A stretch of DNA of 64,000 nucleotides. It comes from Solea solea (taxonomy: Eukaryota; Chordata; Actinopteri; Pleuronectiformes; Soleidae). Under the pieces are notes generated by a model. That model made no database searches. It was not told the DNA's origin and saw nothing but the letters and a program-made list of their open reading frames with translations. This document shows, one piece after another, positions 23,417-36,350 of this stretch; the stretch's first letter is position 1, and every line of letters begins with the position of its first letter. The stretch lies in assembly GCF_958295425.1 (NCBI RefSeq), contig NC_081146.1, positions 27,741,667-27,805,666 on the forward strand, in the 5' to 3' direction. A program made the translations under genes and the position numbers.

Positions 23417-24260
23417 GGGGCCCTCCAGGTGAGCTGAACCGGACTCAATGTGGGCCCCGGTGCTGCAGCGGAGTCAGGAAAAGGTTCTTTTTGCGACTCA
23501 AATTTAAATAAAGTCAACACGTGTCCAGCTGATGGAGAGAAAACCCGCGGCGGACTTTGGATGTTAGATTGAACTACGGTGAAAGGAAATGAGTTCCATG
23601 TTTTTAAATGAGCGACTCAAGCATTTACTGCGCGTACAGTCTTCGCTGTTAATCCAACACATGTTTCGCGGACAGAGTTCGCGGACAGAGTCGGCAGAGT
23701 TCGCGGACAGAGTCGGCAGAGTTCGCGGACAGAGTCGGCTGAGTTCGCGGACAGAGTCGGCTGAGTTCGCGGACAGAGTCGGCTGAGTTCGCGGACACGG
23801 TGCCGCTCGCTTCGCTCATCAATCAACTTTCAAACGCACGTCGATCCCCTGAAGTCACAGTGATCATTTAAACACATTAGACACGGATACTAAAACAACA
23901 ACGCATCCTTTCTTCCGCTCGCTCACAAACTCCGTCAGGAATATTGAACGTCGCGTCCCTTGTTCGCGACTTTTACGCAGAAGGCGGAGAGCGGACGCCG
24001 GAGTCCGCGCAGAACGCGTCAGCCGCGGTGAAGGAGCGGATCTGAAGATGCAGCTGAGAAATAACAAAAGAAACGGAAATAATCGAAAATAATCGACTCC
24101 GCGAACTGAGAGCACGAGCAGGAACCGCTTTATGACGCAGACAGATGAAAAGATTCACCGCGGAGAGGAGAAAAAAACAAAGCAGGCGCGCGCGAGCTCT
24201 CCGACTGATCCACTGCAGCATCCACTGACAGAGGCGCGCGCGTGTGTGTGTGTGTGTGAG
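23300..24260 (-). promoter_or_regulatory. gabbr1: CpG-rich block, likely promoter and 5' leader of the gabbr1 1b isoform
   Basis: From about 23.28 to 24.25 kb CpG dinucleotides are far denser than in the surrounding AT-rich DNA (for example GCGCGCGAG near 24.19 kb and CGCGG motifs throughout). The block lies immediately upstream of the 1b start codon on the minus strand and contains a 22-bp CpG-rich tandem repeat at 23.68-23.80 kb. No convincing TATA box is seen. Function is inferred from position and composition; the transcription start is not assigned. Confidence 0.6.
23670..23800. repeat. 22-bp CpG-containing tandem repeat upstream of the 1b start
   Basis: Five to six copies of GTTCGCGGACAGAGTCGGCWGA, with a shorter first unit. 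It lies 260-380 bp upstream of the 1b ATG, inside the CpG-rich block. Each unit has three CpGs. Confidence 0.93.
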
Positions 24261-24354
24261 AGAGAGAGAGGAGGGTTCTGGGTAAAATGTCCTCAAAGAT
24301 TCTGTAATGAGTTTCACACTGAGCTCAACTTAAGCAGTGCATTCTTTCCACAAG

Positions 24355-24418
<64 letters not shown>

Positions 24419-24420
24419 CT
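24355..24420. repeat. (TC)n(AC)n compound microsatellite
   Basis: About 19 TC and 12 AC dinucleotides at the upstream edge of the CpG-rich block; a GCATGCATGCAGCAGCAG run follows. Confidence 0.93.
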
Positions 24421-27120
24421 TCACATTTGGCCTCATGCATGCATGCAGCAGCAGCAGCAGCAGCTGTACACTGTTGGTTCAATCCATAATCAATTTCTGA
24501 ACAACGTGTGTGGGTGCTCAGGAGTTCAATTATTAAAATGGATTATATTTAAACTCCACAGTGACTCCATTTGTCAAAAGAGATCATTAATAAAGGTCAA
24601 AAGAGGCAAAGAAGGCGTTTCTGATAACGATTAAAAAGGGTTTGGTTGGGACTGACATAAAACATTGACTGCGCTGTGAGCGCCCCCTATGGAACGTTCC
24701 ATTTACATCGGAACTCAGAAGACAGACTGGGGGACATGGTATTATGGGCACACACAGCGACAACGTAGTACGACGGAGATGAGATATTCTTTAGAGAATA
24801 AACTCATAATATTATGAATAAAGTCGTAATCTTTTGAGAATTCTCGTAAAATGATGACTTTTATCTTGCAATATTATGACTATCTTCAGTTTTGCCCTAA
24901 TACTCCGTCATAGCATAGCAACATGATGAAGTTTGTGTGAGACGGATTTACTGTGAAACTAATTTGACAGAATTCATTTTTTTATTCCTAAGAAATGCTA
25001 CTAAATCACTGAAGCTTTATATTCTTTTCATTTAAAAGTTGATTTAACAAAGTTTAGTTCCTTTTGGTCTTGTTTAAGTATTTAATATTTAGTTTATAGT
25101 TTTATTTCTTATTGAGAATATTTAAGTGCAAACAAAATGCAGATCACAAATAGTGTAATGCCAAAAGACAGCATATCAAAGTAGTATGACACAGATGTCT
25201 CACATAGTTTGCAATCCCTATCCCCGGTTAAGCTTAAGAAGAAAAAGAAAAATATTCTTAAAGCACAGAGTGTGTGTCTGTGGCAGAGCTGCTGCTATGA
25301 TTTACATCCTTTTTAACTTTGAAAATGCTGTCAACAATATACTGTACATAATGTACTCTTATCTGATACATGTGTGTGTAACCACCTCATATCATCTGTT
25401 CCTTTAAAAGTCAAATCTTCAGAACAAGATGCTTTGAGAAAATCAGCAAAACTGTGGCAGCTGGTATCAATCATGGCTGATCTGCTTTCTTCTGTATATG
25501 AGATGAGCACGGACAGTAATGTGTTGATAGAGACATGCTGGACGCTGCACACCCGCTGTTTCAACCCTCTGTTCACCACACAGTCTCTATCTGTAATCTC
25601 TGACACACACACACACATCTACACCTCTTCAATCACTAACAGTGGATTTAGGAGCTGTAGTTTGTAACTTCTGTTGATTTTTGTTGTTGTTAATGTTATT
25701 AATCTGCCTCTGATTGGTCCTTTGTAATGTTGTGTCCTTCATCTGAAAACAGGCTGAAAAACTGACATCAAACGTGACTGAGGGAGCAGTCAGTCGTCAC
25801 TATGTTTTGTCCTAGTTTACAAGCACGAGTGGAAAATCAGTGTATTGAATGAAGTGTGTTTGCTTCCACTCCACTAGGGGGCAGAACCCCTTTGAGCTTG
25901 ATGTTTTAGAGCAAACAAACACAAATAAAGGAAGACATTGAGTTGATGGCGTAGTCGCTGTTGGATGTCACACTCATGACTCTTCCAGTGATGACACTTT
26001 CTGACCAATCAGTGGCCTGCAGTCTGTTGCCGTCACATTTTAGTACAAGCTCAGTTTATTTGGAACCTCAGCAGGTACCAAACAAACAGGGATTAAAGTT
26101 CTCCTTCACGATGATGGATTTCTGTTAATAACCATTATTTTGGTAGTCGATGAATAACGTGATTATTTTTTGGATTAGTCACGATTGTTTCTGTTTATTC
26201 GATAAATGCTAGTACAGGGCTCCAGAGTAACTTTGAATGTAGGGCTGCAGAATGTAATTTCACTTGAAATGTAACTATTCACATTTCCTCTCAGTGTCAC
26301 TGTATTAATGATATTTACTTGATAAATTACAATGGGCTGTTTTAAAGTTTTGGCATAAACATGTAACTGTTTGATTGCCTTTTAACATATTTTGGCAAAG
26401 CAAGAACAAATGAAAAATAAAAAAAAGGACATTTAAATAAAGATTTTAACACTAGGTCGTACATGTCTTTCAGAATCACTTCCTCGGGCCTGAAATAAGC
26501 CTTTCTTTCAAACACTTGAGTAAAGTCACAGGATTAGCCTCCTCACAGTTGAGCAGCACTGCTACAGCAGTTGAAACGGTTGATGGTTAGAGATTTTTCT
26601 TTGAACACTTCCCCACAGTTTTAAAAAGATCCTTGTAACAGATGCTGCTGTTGTCGCTGCTGTGCCTGGACATGTCTGCTGCTAGGAGAACACTCAGGTG
26701 TGTGTGTGTGTACGACAGAGTTTATACGTGGTTCAAATGAAGGAAAGTGAACTGCACTTTGACGAAATATTTTCTGCTGCAGAAAACAGTCGCTCTGACG
26801 GTGCAGAGGTTTAAAGAATGCACAGCAATGAACGAATGCTAGCGCTAGCAATGCTGGCTAGTTAGCAGCTGCTTTCGGGCTGTCGCGTCTTCCTCCTGCT
26901 GTTTATTTTGTCCCGCGCTGTCTTCTGTCTGTTGTGTCTACTCTAGCTCGTCCTGTATTGTGTTCACACTGCTTCTTCTTCTTCTTCTTCCTCCGTGTGT
27001 GCGATGGTTGTCAGTCACCATGCTGTGTGCTCAGAGCGACAGTGTGGATGAATGAGCTTATTCTGAGACATGACTTATTACAGGGCGTGGTTTTAATACT
27101 TGGTTCTAATGGTTCAATAG
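24420..27120. other. Intronic DNA with only weak repeat traces
   Basis: Intron between the microexon and exon 6. At 24.78-24.90 kb there is a TATTATGA/GTCGTAAT-rich segment and at 26.12-26.27 kb a segment with GTCGATGAATAACGTGATTA that resembles hAT-type fish repeats. No exon seen. Confidence 0.4.
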
Positions 27121-27127
27121 TGTCATT

Positions 27128-28985
27128 CATCAATCTTTGATTTCTGTGAAACAAACTGTAGTTATGTGTAACAGACTGTAGTTATGTGTAACAGACTGTT
27201 GTTATGTGGGTAACAGACTGTAGTTATGTGTAACAGACTGTTGTTATGTGTAACAGACTGTTGTTATGTGTAACAGACTGTAGTTATGTGTAACAGACTG
27301 TAGTTATGTGTAACAGACTGTAGTTATGTGTGTAACAGACTGTCCTTATGTGTGTAACAGACTGTCCTTATGTGTAACAGACTGTAGTTATGTGTGTAAC
27401 AGACTGTTGTTATGTGTGTAACAGACTGTCGTTATGTGTGTAACAGACTGTAGTTATGTGTGTAACAGACTGTCGTTATGTGTGTAACAGACTGTCCTTA
27501 TGTGTGTAACAGACTGTAGTTATGTGTGTAACAGACTGTCGTTGTGTAACAGACTGTCGTTATGTGTGTAACAGACTGTAGTTATGTGTGTAACAGACTG
27601 TAGTTATGTGTGTAACAGACTAGTTATGTGTGTAACAGACTGTTATGTGTAACAGACTGTAGTTATGTGTGTAACAGACTGTTATGTGTAACAGACTGTA
27701 GTTATGTGGGTAACAGACTGTTGTTATGTGTAACAGACTGTTGTTATGTGTAACAGACTGTTGTTATGTGTAACAGACTGTAGTTATGTGTAACAGACTG
27801 TAGTTATGTGTGTAACAGACTGTCCTTATGTGTGTAACAGACTGTCCTTATGTGTAACAGACTGTAGTTATGTGTGTAACAGACTGTTGTTATGTGTGTA
27901 ACAGACTGTCGTTATGTGTGTAACAGACTGTAGTTATGTGTGTAACAGACTGTCGTTATGTGTGTAACAGACTGTCCTTATGTGTGTAACAGACTGTAGT
28001 TATGTGTGTAACAGACTGTCGTTGTGTAACAGACTGTCGTTATGTGTGTAACAGACTGTAGTTATGTGTGTAACAGACTGTAGTTATGTGTGTAACAGAC
28101 TAGTTATGTGTGTAACAGACTGTTATGTGTAACAGACTGTAGTTATGTGTGTAACAGACTGTCGTTATGTGTGTAACAGACTGTAGTTATGTGTGTAACA
28201 GACTGTCGTTATGTGTAACAGACTGTAGTTATGTGTGTAACAGACTAGTTATGTGTGTAACAGACTGTCGTTATGTGTGTAACAGACTGTCGTTATGTGT
28301 GTAACAGACTGTAGTTATGTGTGTAACAGACTGTCGTTATGTGTGTAACAGACTGTAGTTATGTGTGTAACAGACTGTCGTTATGTGTGTAACAGACTGT
28401 AGTTATGTGTGTAACAGACTGTAGTTATGTGTGTAACAGACTAGTTATGTGTGTAACAGACTGTAGTTATGTGTGTAACAGACTGTCGTTATGTGTGTAA
28501 CAGACTGCAGTTATGTGTGTAACAGACTGTAGTTATGTGTGTAACAGACTGTAGTTATGTGTGTAACAGACTGTCGTTATGTGTGTAACAGACTGTAGTT
28601 ATGTGTGTAACAGACTGTAGTTATGTGTGTAACAGACTAGTTATGTGTGTAACAGACTGTAGTTATGTGTGTAACAGACTGTCGTTATGTGTGTAACAGA
28701 CTGCAGTTATGTGTGTAACAGACTGTAGTTATGTGTGTAACAGACTGTCGTTATGTGTGTAACAGACTGTAGTTATGTGTGTAACAGACTGTAGTTATGT
28801 GTGTAACAGACTGTAGTTATGTGTGTAACAGACTGTAGTTATGTGTGTAACAGACTGTTGTTATGTGTGTAACAGACTGTAGTTATGTGTGTAACAGACT
28901 GTAGTTATGTGTGTAACAGACTGTAGTTATGTGTGTAACAGACTGTAGTTATGTGTGTAACAGACTGTCGTTATGTGTGTAACAG
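27128..28985. repeat. Minisatellite of about 18-22 bp with a 480-bp higher-order repeat
   Basis: About 88 copies of TAGTTATGTGTGTAACAGAC-type units with length and base variants. Bases 27301-27682 are identical to 27781-28162. A second higher-order pattern of roughly 180-200 bp is seen around 28420-28720. Confidence 0.95.
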
Positions 28986-29344
28986 AACGCTAATTCATGA
29001 GTTTCACCTGCTGATAACGATTTAATTTTTTTCAAACTACCTCAGCACACAGAGAGATTTATTTTCTATCTTTTCTTTAATATAAAATTCTAACATAGAA
29101 ACACAAGCAACTTTTCAGTCATGTAGAAATGGAACAGGTTAACTGATGAATTCTTCAAGACGAACTTAAGGTGCACACATTTTAATGTGCAGTGTTATGG
29201 AATAACCATTCTTTTCAACTTAAAAAGCCATTTTTCATTTTTGGAAAAGTAAACTTCTGTATGAAAACAGATGCAAGAGTCAGGTAATGGCAATAAAACA
29301 ATGAATAAATAACTTACCACAGTTGCGGGTGGTTTGTATAACAC

Positions 29345-29625
29345 TTTTCTCGCCTTGATGACGACTCAAAGCTGCTTTACACTACACTTTTACCTTTTTG
29401 CCATTCACTCATTCACTCATTCACTCGTACACTCGTACAGCGCATCTATGTGCAGCACAGTTTCTGTCACTCATCTTTCAAACCCATTCACACGTCAAGA
29501 GCAACGTGGGTTTAAGTGTCTTGCCCAAGGATACATCGGCATGTGGACTAGTGGAGCCGGGAATCAAACCCACAACTTTGGAGTTTCGAGACGACTTGCT
29601 CTACCACTGAGCTACTTACATCAGG
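29345..29625 (-). mobile_element. tRNA-headed SINE (best copy in the window)
   Basis: Minus-strand sense begins TAGCTCAGTGGTAGAGCAAG (box A), has GTGGGTTTGATTCCCGGC (box B), then ACTAGTCCACATGCCGATGT and TTGGGCAAGACACTTAAACC. This is the layout of a tRNA-derived SINE with intact pol III boxes. The body ends in a (GAGTGAAT)n-like tail near 29400-29430. Confidence 0.75.
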
Positions 29626-30940
29626 TTTCCTGCTCTTGTTTTTGCAGTTGAATCTAATTGCATTGTAACATTAGTGCAGAGTTGCCTCGACTGCAGCAGT
29701 CTAAATTAAAAACCCTCAGCAGTTGACTGCAATATGACTATCAGACACTATAACCCTGCTTCATTACCCAAATCTCATTATCTGGATGTCTCCATCGAGC
29801 ACAGAGCAATTCAAATCCTGTTAACTAGCCCTCGCAGGCTGAGGTGAAGGTAGTCTGATCATCTTCCACTTCCACCTCGTCATCCTCGCTGCCACCCTGT
29901 GACCCATCCAACGCATCAATTATTCAACCGTGAACTTTACGTGCTGATTTGCTCCACAAGCGTCAGGCAGTGCAGCGCTACAGTAACAAATCCAGTGGCA
30001 GCAAATGTCACATTAGCTGTTGCACAGTGTGGAAGTCACAGAGTGCAGTAACATGTGGCTGAGCCACTTTAATGAGGACCGTGTTCACTGAGCATCTTTC
30101 ATGGTAATGGCCTGTTTTCCTCCATGAGGAAAGTGCAGCTCTGAATTCTTCCTTTTTAAACACATTTGCCAGATGACATCGTCCTCTATCTGCACAGAGT
30201 AAAACGCTGTCAGGAGTTTTCACACTGTGCTGATATTAAAGTCAGGCGTGGTTTGTTAGTGCAGAGATATGATGCTGGTTATTGTTCCACTATGGAGACA
30301 AAGCATTTAAACCTCATATTTGAATGATCCATTACTTGCAGCAGAATATCACACAGGTGTTGGTGGTCAGTAAACTACAGACTGTTATGATGTTAGATAC
30401 AGTTTCATGATTACATCATTTGTCTCGCAGCAGAATATTACCGTGTTTCCAATACTCTGCAGAATCTAAGTTATTAGAATAATCTATCATGTACCACGGT
30501 GGAGGGAAATAATAAGTTCAGTTTGTCAGAGTATAAATAAAAAAGCTCCCAATACGACACAACTTTACAGCAACATTTGGAGAGCAATTGTTTGTTTTAT
30601 GAATATAAAAGACGGGAATATCTTTCATTTCCCTCTTATTGTTTAGGGACAAAATTCTCCCTCAGCCTACGGACTAATGACTGCAATAGTCATAATACTC
30701 AGTAATTAGATTGTTCAACTCTCTGAATAGGATGCTGCCATTTAACAATCATTCAGCGCCCCCTGCTGCTGAGAATCCACAGGTTCATCTATTGCACTGT
30801 AGAAGCCTAAAAATGCCAAGATGCGTTAGTGTGTTAATAGGTTCCAAAATATGAAGTTTTATTGTTTATTGTTCAAACATGTTTGTGGTTTAAGACCCAA
30901 CTCTCTCCCAGAACCACCTGACCCTACCACAGCCGCGCTC
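29625..30940. other. Intronic DNA with no recognised feature
   Basis: No exon, long frame or clear repeat recognised. Confidence 0.45.
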
Positions 30941-30949
30941 AATCAGATG

Positions 30950-31615
30950 CTGTGTAACTTAAGTGTAACTTACAGTAGGTGTAACTTAAGTGTAACTTAC
31001 AGTAGGTGTAACTTAAGTCTAACTTACAGTAGGTGTAACTTAGGTGTAACTTAAGTGTAACTTACAGTAGGTGTAACTTAGGTGTAACTTAGGTGTAACT
31101 TACAGTAGGTGTAACTTAGGTGTAACTTACAGTAGGTGTAACTTAGGTGTAACTTACAGTAGGTGTAACTTAGGTGTAACTTAGGTGTAACTTACAGTAG
31201 GTGTAACTTAGGTTTAACTTACAGTAGGTGTAACTTACAGTAGGTGTAACTTAGGTGTAACTTAAGTGTAACTTACAGTAGGTGTAACTTAAGTGTAACT
31301 TAGGTGTAACAAGTGTAACTTAGGTGTAACTTACAGTAGGTGTAACTTAAGTGTAACCTAGGTGTAACTTAGGTGTAACTTACAGTAGGTGTGACTAAAG
31401 TGTAACTTACAGTAGGTGTAACTTAGGTGTAACTTAAGTGTAACTTACAGTAGGTGTAACTTAAGTGTAACCTAGGTGTAACTTAGGTGTAACTTACAGT
31501 AGGTGTGACTAAAGTGTAACTTACAGTAGGTGTAACTTAGGTGTAACTTAAGTGTAACTTAGGTGTAACTTACAGTAGGTGTAACTTAAGTGTAACTTAG
31601 GTGTAACGTCTTCTT
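30950..31615. repeat. GTGTAACTTA/GTGTAACTTACAGTAG tandem array
   Basis: About 660 bp of 10- and 16-bp units (GTGTAACTTA with or without CAGTAG). In gabbr1 sense the longer unit reads CTACTGTAAGTTACAC, so GTAAGT, the core of a 5' splice site, recurs about twenty times. Confidence 0.93.
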
Positions 31616-31757
31616 CTCTGTTGTTGGTGTAACGTTACAGCACAACTACAGTCCTGGTATGTGTACTACAGCACATTAAGGAGATTCATGGGCGTCCATG
31701 TGGGCGGAGATATTTCCTGAAACGATGCCTTCGACAGAAAAAGATCGTTTCCATTTT

Positions 31758-31794
31758 GTTTCTTATGGTGGTAACATTTCCCACCATAAGAAAC
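31758..31794. repeat. 14-bp perfect inverted repeat
   Basis: GTTTCTTATGGTGG (31758-31771) and its reverse complement (31781-31794) flank a 9-bp loop. It lies inside an unrecognised 106-codon plus-strand frame (31698-32018). Confidence 0.85.
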
Positions 31795-32339
31795 CTTTGA
31801 CCCGAGGTCGATCACAGATTTACTGCAGTAAAAACGGAGAAGACGTGCGACAGCTTATAATGGAAAATTATGAAGAGATGGAACCGTTGATAGGTAAAAC
31901 AGCGATCCAGTCAGAGGGAAAAGTCTGGCTGAACTCCAAAGGAATGCATAAAAAGCCCCAATATAAATACTTATACAGCTCATTAAACTGTTCTTTATGT
32001 AAACTAAGAAACATGTAAAAAAGTAAAGGTATCTAACAAATAAAAACTATTACAACTACTATTCATATTTATGTGTCGCTGCTTTCATGCTTTCGACTTG
32101 AGGCTAGGTTCAGCAACAAAGCCCGGCTTAATCCCTCCCCGGGGTTGCTTCAGTTGGTCAGGATAAGGTTTACTGAGTCAGGATTCATCAGACTCAATGA
32201 ATGAATGATATATATGATATATATGATAATCAGGTCTGTATAGCAATAATCAAATTCTACAGGCATGACTCAACACTTCCTCATTTGTGCCTCTGATGCA
32301 GAGCAGACTCATCTGGAGAGTGAAGTTATTTCCTAATTC

Positions 32340-32961
32340 ATGAGCTCCCTGGGATTCATCACTGATGGGGAGCGATCATTCAAAGTACATGTTAGACAGT
32401 TGGTTTCTAATGAAGGGGGAAGTTGTGTTTCTCCCTCACAGCGAGGAAGCTTCCGACATCAGCGACCTTCTTACCTCTGCTGGATTATGGTGATGTATGT
32501 GTGTGTGTGTGCTTCTAACAGCTGCCTACAGTCCTGGTCTCCGGTCTATACCACAGCGCTGTGAGGTTTATCACTGGCTGTAGCCGCCTCTAAAGCTTCC
32601 ATGTCCTCCCTGACTGTGAGACTCTGGTCTATAAGGCTCTGCGTTAGGTTCCAGTGACACGTTGCCCCCGTCTGCTCCCCGTGTTTGGACCCAAATGGAA
32701 AACAGCTTTTGGTTTTCCCTCCAAACTGAACTTCAATTGCCAAATTATATTTCACTGGGAGTTTTCCGCTCTATGTGCCTGTGTTCTTAAATCGTTACTG
32801 CATCCATAACTCCTGCACTCTGTGCATCTAGGTGCACTTTTGTATTGAATGTTTGTTTGTTAACTATGATGTGTGCTGCTGCCATCTTGGCCAGGTCATC
32901 CTTGTGAAAGAGATCTTGATCTCAGTGGCTCTTTTATCTGATTAAATAAAGGTTCTTTGAC
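32340..32961 (+). mobile_element. Degenerate LINE 3' end
   Basis: Broken plus-strand frames resemble a fish LINE ORF2 C-terminus (LLDYGDV, then HSALRFITGC-like and VYKALR-like pieces). The segment ends in a 3' untranslated part with CATCTTGGCCAGGTCATCC and TTAAATAAAGGTTCTTTG. A related tail in the other orientation is at 61.34-61.47 kb. Confidence 0.6.
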
Positions 32962-32964
32962 AGA

Positions 32965-34550
32965 TCACTTGATTTATAATGTGGACATATTATTATTCAA
33001 TTATTGATCAATAGTGACAAAACTGTACTGATGACGATAACATGATGGACATCATGGACACAGGAGTCGTGATCATGCATGAAAACAGCAACTCCTGTGA
33101 ACACAGTGATCTGAATAATATCTTTTTCAGAATGAGACTGTCCGTGTCTCTGTTACCATAGTAACGACCTGAAGAAGCATTTGTGAACAGATAAAACACA
33201 TTCAAGGTGAAATCCTCAAAACTTTTGTCTTTTAAAGGTTAACAATGTCAGTATATTGTTTTATTTAAGAGTCTGTTATATGTGTAAACACTCGCTGTGT
33301 GAAAACAAACTGTTTAAATACTGTTGGAGCAACATTTGAAAATAGAACTACTTCATTCTGCAAATACCTTCGGTAGATTTATTTAAATAAATTAAAACAA
33401 GATTCATTTGTTGTCTTTTTATGTTGAGTCTCTTCTAACCTTTATCACCATAGCAACAGAACCTGGTCCCTACCTAGTTATGTTCATAGCTTGAAATCAG
33501 CTTCATCAGTGTCAGAGGTGTATGAGCGGCTTTCCCCTCAAATGTGTTTTTGGACTGTGGGATTCAAGCTGGTGACTTTCTTGCTGTGAGGCAACAATGC
33601 GAGCCGCTGCCCTGCCGTGTCGTCCTCTGGTTATATTCCCCTCAAACAATTCAGATTCTCAGCCAAGGAAAAACCTCATATACGTGACGTTACTGAGACG
33701 TACAGAGCTATGAACTCACAGTTTGCTTGTTTATCACAGAAACGACAGTTTTTAGATGTGATGACGATCCTCCGTGTAAAAGCTGGAGCAGCCAGAAAGT
33801 CTTTGTGTGACACGACGAGGACGACGATCTCTGCTCGATGTCCACGTTCACAGAACGCTCACAACAATCACAAAGAACCTCATTTCATTTAGCTTGAGAC
33901 TCAACTCCAAGTAAATCAAAGGTTTCTTTATGTTACATATTTGCTTCAATCTGAAGACACTGAGACGTTACACCTGAACGTATCTTCAGTTTGTCAATTA
34001 GTATTTTATTTTAAATCCTAAATTAGCAGCATTTTCAGTTAGAACTGCGTTTTTAAATTTAGCACCTTTTATGGCACACTCTTTATGCAGATTCACAGTA
34101 GCGTACACACACAAACACGCACATACAAAACACACTGTTATGCACTATATCCACGAGACAGTTGATCTGCAACAACCACAGCGCACACGCACACCACTGC
34201 ACATCTACAGGCTACTGCATCATTACCACCACATCTCCCGTTATGTCACTCAGCAACCGCAGTTTCACAAGCCACTATATGACACAAAAACAAGCTTCCA
34301 CATAAGCACAGGCGTCAGCAAAGCCTTTGCTTATTTGACACTATTTATGATCAACAGTTTTGTCCTCACCACTTCTAAAAAATGTTATCAATTTATCATT
34401 AACACTCAAACTACCGTAAATGATGTACCTCTTCAGTGTGGGTCTTCCTCTTGAAATCATTTCCTTCTTTTCTCCAAACGATCGCGACACGTTCAGACAC
34501 ACATTCATTTGATTATTAAAAAAAGAGAAGGCCCCTCAGTATTTATATTC
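32965..34550. other. Intronic DNA; one SINE-like fragment
   Basis: At 33545-33625 a minus-strand fragment of the 51.8-kb SINE-like family is visible (TTGGACTGTGG joined to GATTCAAGCTGGTGAC). A 127-codon plus-strand frame at 34071-34454 has no recognisable similarity and unusual His/Thr-rich composition; it is not called a gene. Confidence 0.45.
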
Positions 34551-34559
34551 TATACTATA

Positions 34560-34850
34560 TATATATACTATACTCTATAATATTTATTGCATTACCCTTC
34601 AGTTCTTTACACTCATCACACTTTCAATATTCTTTTATTCATAGCATTTTTTATAGTATTTTAACTCGTTCACTCACAGCATTTGTCTCTGTTTTTAGTG
34701 CCTTTTTCATGTTTTTATCTTGTTTTCTTTTTGTCTGTGCAGTGGCTCTGTGGGAGCACCACCCCCCCCCCCCCCCACACACACACACACACACACATCT
34801 CGTTGTAACCCCCCAGTACAATGACAATAAAGGTGAATCTGACAGCATTT
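34560..34850 (+). mobile_element. LINE 3' untranslated fragment
   Basis: Ends in ATCTCGTTGTAACC and CAATGACAATAAAGGTGAAT, the typical tail of fish L2/CR1-like elements. Poly-C and (CA)n runs at 34762-34797 are embedded. No ORF is left. Confidence 0.55.
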
Positions 34851-35403
34851 GATCAGCTGATCTAAAATAGTGTCTCATTGGCATCATGTTAGCATTAGCA
34901 ATGGCCACGGTGTGTAGAAAAGGAAATAATAGAAATAATAATAATAATAATTGTCTTAATCTAATTTGACTCTGTGTGAAGTATAAGAAGAAGAAGATTA
35001 TTTACACCACTGAGTTTGAACATTTAAAGGGTTCAAAGGTCACATTGTTTATTCTGATGATTTTATTTGCAGAAGAAGGTTTTTTGTTTTTTCCCCAAAA
35101 AATAATGAGAGTAAAAAACATTTACTCAAAGTCCTTCATAAATTAAATTACAGAGTACTTTAAAAGCAGTTTCGATATATTGTACTTGTTGTAATGTATC
35201 CTACTGTGTACACACACACACACACACACAGGAGCAGAGTATTAACCTTTCTCCCGCTGAGGAGACAGTAAGTAGGAGTGAGGGAGAGCGCAGAGCCTGA
35301 AGCAGGTCAGTGTTGTTCTCTGCTGCTTATTCTTCACATCGGTGTCATGTGGAAACTTTTGTCCTGAATTAAAGATCGTGTGTGTCAGTGTATGACAGTG
35401 GCA

Positions 35404-35446
<43 letters not shown>

Positions 35447-36340
35447 ACGTGTGTGTGAGCAAGAGCTGCCGCAACAACAACTGCATGCATGATGGTAATT
35501 ATTTTTATCATTATTTTCTCAGCAAGAGCTGATAAAACACATCAGTTAATTTCCTTTTAGAAACAGCAGCAGCAAACAGCAGCAGCAGGAATCCACTGCT
35601 CCTGTGCTGCACGTGGGACTGTGTGAGCAAACAGAGGATTTTATGGCAGACTGTTCACACCTGCGCGCTCACACCTGCGCGCTCACACCTGCGTGCTCAG
35701 TGTTTAAGGACACAGACGTGTGTATAAGGCATGAAATGATGATGAATGATGATCTAGGGTTGGAATAAACAGGGATTGCAATTGTCTCTGTGTATTAGAA
35801 ATGATTTTATATTAGTAATATTAATAGTTGATTTCTTTGCTTGGATTCAAACAGTAACAAGTGATGATAATGTTTCTTTCTAATGACCTTTACTTTCCCT
35901 CAGTTACAGTTTAACCACTTGTCACAGCTTCAGGTTACATGTGGAGACACACTGAGTGTGGCCACTACCTCAAGGGTCACTGCTGCCCTCCTGTGGTGGC
36001 AACACAAATTACATGCAGGAAGTACTCAACCATCTGTGAAGTCCAATGATTCAGTTACACCAAGAACAGCTGCTTTACAAGGCACTCGTTTGTGTGCGTC
36101 GTGTGTAAAACTATGTTTCATGCCACGCTACGATGACTCCGCCCACATTGAGGAGGTACTATAGTAATGGAAAATGATAACAAACCGAGAAGGGTGGATC
36201 CATGCTGTAGAGTTTATAGTGGAACAGAAGAAAACTCATCATACAACCACAGACACTACGACAGTATGAGCGCCGTGCATGAAGAAAAAAAACTCATCTA
36301 TAATCTAATGTCAACATAATAAGAAGAAGAAGAAGAATGA
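34850..36340. other. Intronic DNA with microsatellites
   Basis: (CA)n at 35208-35230 and (GT)n at 35405-35444, a triple GCGCTCACACCT repeat near 35670, and (AAG)n at 36320-36336 next to the microexon donor. No exon besides the microexon. Confidence 0.6.
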
Positions 36341-36350
36341 AAAATCCTAC

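Noticed and set aside
27128..28985. Regularly spaced repeats resembling a CRISPR array
   Set aside because: Units are contiguous, with no unique spacers, and the DNA is vertebrate.
31698..32018. 106-codon plus-strand frame
   Set aside because: Starts inside simple sequence, contains a hairpin, no recognisable domain; could be a decayed element.
34071..34454. 127-codon plus-strand frame
   Set aside because: No recognisable family, His/Thr-rich from CACA-type sequence, no splice or start support.
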